Shown: piece by piece, positions 62,471 through 64,000 of the stretch
Layout of the letters: each line of letters starts with the position of its first letter
Position numbering within the stretch: position 1 is the stretch's first letter
Assembly (NCBI GenBank): GCA_949987565.1
Contig: OX465109.1
Location: forward strand, 12,640,400-12,704,399
Direction: 5' to 3'
Length of the DNA: 64,000 nucleotides
DNA from: Luidia sarsii
Lineage: Eukaryota > Echinodermata > Asteroidea > Paxillosida > Luidiidae
Made by a program: the position numbers and the translations under genes
The notes under the pieces: model-generated
Databases searched by the model: none
The model's input: the letters and a program-made list of their open reading frames with translations, nothing else
What the model was told of the DNA's origin: nothing

Positions 62471-64000
62471 GTGAGCTGAGGCAAGCAAAACCCAAGGCAT
62501 CCAGTCTTCTTGTCTTTTTTTGTGTCCCCTGGGTCCTTACGCTGCGTTTACACTTGATCCCGCAACGGAGGATCCGTTCCTGTGGTCGCGATCAGCAAGC
62601 GGGATCAGATCCCTGCCGCGTTTCGCTTGATCCTGATCCCGCGTGGCATCAATGAAGCACTGCAACCTCGGGGCAAAGGTTATGTGCACTGATAATGGGC
62701 ACTGGAGCACAACGGCAGCCAATACGCGCGAAACTAGACTATGCATACTGTACGTCAGCTTCCGGGATCTGATCCGGATCTGATCCCGCGTTGCGTTTAC
62801 ACTTGCAAATTGTGGGATCTGAACCGGATCTGATCCTTCCCAGCGGAGGATCAGATCCCGGGATCAGGATCTGATCCTGCGTTGCGTTTACACATGGTTT
62901 TGATCCGCATCTGATCCTCCTTGCGGGATCTGATCCTCCTTGCGGGATCTGATCCTCCTTGCGGGATCTGATCCTCCTTGCGGGATCTGATCCTCCTTGC
63001 AGGCTCAAGTGTAAACACAGCGTTAGGGTTAGGCTTTGACTCTGGCTTTCGTCTACTGGTTTTTCACAGTCTGCATGATTCCACTCCACAGTACAATGCC
63101 AACTTGCTAATCATGTACAACACACCTAGGTGCTTAAGATCTTCCCATTCCTTGTTGCTTGATCTTTTTCTAATGCTGGTCCCCATCTCTGGAATGTACT
63201 ACCGCTCAATACTCGTTCAATATCGATTCAATCTTGCCCTGAAAATGTCACCATGTGACTTATGGTAGGTATTCCGGTAAGGTCTCGGACTCAAACTCCA
63301 GAATGTTCTTCTTAGATTTCGAGAAAGAAAAGCCTCAATAAGTAAAGTCTTCATGTACTTTACAACAGTGGCACATTGATATGGGGGCCCCCATGTGTTT
63401 TTCTTGCTTGATACCCACTATACATGTAGGTCACTTGACCTATAGGGCGCAATTGATCAATTTGTGGCTATTTGTGGTGAGGGTGGCAAGTAAAGAGTGG
63501 CTTTTCGATGACACCATTTGAGAACATCTCTTTTGTATGTATGTGTGGTGCTCTTCGTATATCCATTTCTTTGAAACTGATCTAGTATATAAACTCTCCC
63601 TGAAAAGCATGACCTTGGTATCTTTTCATGAATCAATCGGTACATTTGATCAATACCTTTCTTCCTTGCCCAAGCCACACTCACTCAAAAAAGACATAAG
63701 CCGTGTCCATACTGGACCTATTTTTTACCGAGCCCGTGGGTAACATTCCAATGGGTAAATCTTCCCGGCGTCCGCACTTGGACTATCGACTCGGGTAAAC
63801 TAACCGAGACGATGGGTAAAACTAACCGAGATGATCGGTAAAACTAAGCGACTCATGTACACAAACACGTTGTTACCCTGCGCCCGCACGAGTCTTGCAT
63901 ACAGTAAAGTAACGGGCGGGGCGCCGGATGTGGTTTTTTACCGAGTCGTTTACTAAGACGTCGTGTCCGGATTGGACTTTTCGACTCGGTTTAACTGACT
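62471..64000 (+). other. NDUFS1: Start of NDUFS1 intron 8, repeat-rich
   Basis: No further exon was found. It contains a MITE with internal 19-bp tandem repeats (62535-63027), AT-rich DNA, a 'gatgacaccatttgagaac' repeat end near 63507 and a GC-rich block with repeated 'ggtaaaactaaccgag' units running into the right edge. Confidence 0.6.
62535..63027. mobile_element. MITE with internal 19-bp tandem repeats
   Basis: Inverted ends CCTTACGCTGCGTTTACACT and AGTGTAAACACAGCGTTAGG. Inside, five 19-bp copies of TTGCGGGATCTGATCCTCC (62928-63000) and several palindromic GGATCTGATCC words. Confidence 0.75.

Overview
The window is nuclear DNA from an animal. It carries five multi-exon protein genes with GT-AG introns, and most of the remaining sequence is transposon-derived or satellite DNA. 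The gene set includes a cilium/flagellum gene, an invertebrate-type CYTH protein and an aldo-keto reductase. Many SINEs and MITEs are present, and TACATGTA-rich simple sequence is frequent. Together these suggest a marine invertebrate, possibly a deuterostome such as an echinoderm, hemichordate or amphioxus; the sequence alone does not fix the species.

Layout from left to right. Positions 1-2231 are repeats (a piggyBac-like MITE, a 97-bp triplication, CACTA-like fragments). CFAP69 occupies 2232-27938 on the minus strand: 18 exons encode the first 769 residues, and the C-terminal part lies beyond the left edge. Its introns hold a 4.7-kb array with 22-bp units plus a related 1.2-kb array (2525-8395), a hAT insertion (12504-13998), and 44-bp and 45-bp minisatellites. 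A complete 8-exon aldo-keto reductase (341 aa) lies at 30403-41506 on the minus strand, with a 2.3-kb array of 21-bp units in an intron. It is divergent from a complete 4-exon CYTH-domain gene (181 aa) at 41900-46259 on the plus strand; 393 bp separate the two start codons. EEF1B2 (235 aa, 6 exons, minus strand) spans 48456-54489. It is head-to-head with NDUFS1 (plus strand, coding from 55877), of which the first 285 codons in 8 exons are present before the right edge.

I derived each exon by locating splice sites and checking that lengths and phases add up: 2307 nt for CFAP69, 1026 for the reductase, 546 for CYTH, 708 for EEF1B2 and 855 for the visible part of NDUFS1, all multiples of three. 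The genes do not form a single pathway. EEF1B2 acts in translation elongation, NDUFS1 in mitochondrial complex I and CFAP69 in the axoneme; the reductase and the CYTH protein are probable small-molecule enzymes.

The most interesting observations are these. The EEF1B2/NDUFS1 head-to-head arrangement is also found in human. Several minisatellites lie directly against splice sites. Four DNA-transposon insertions have recognisable ends: a hAT-like element with a perfect 8-bp duplication, a CACTA-like element with a 3-bp duplication supported by an empty-site paralogue, MULE-like foldbacks with 9-bp duplications, and piggyBac-like TTAA elements. A dispersed repeat has a core resembling a hammerhead ribozyme. 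I found no bacterial-type system, CRISPR array or virus.
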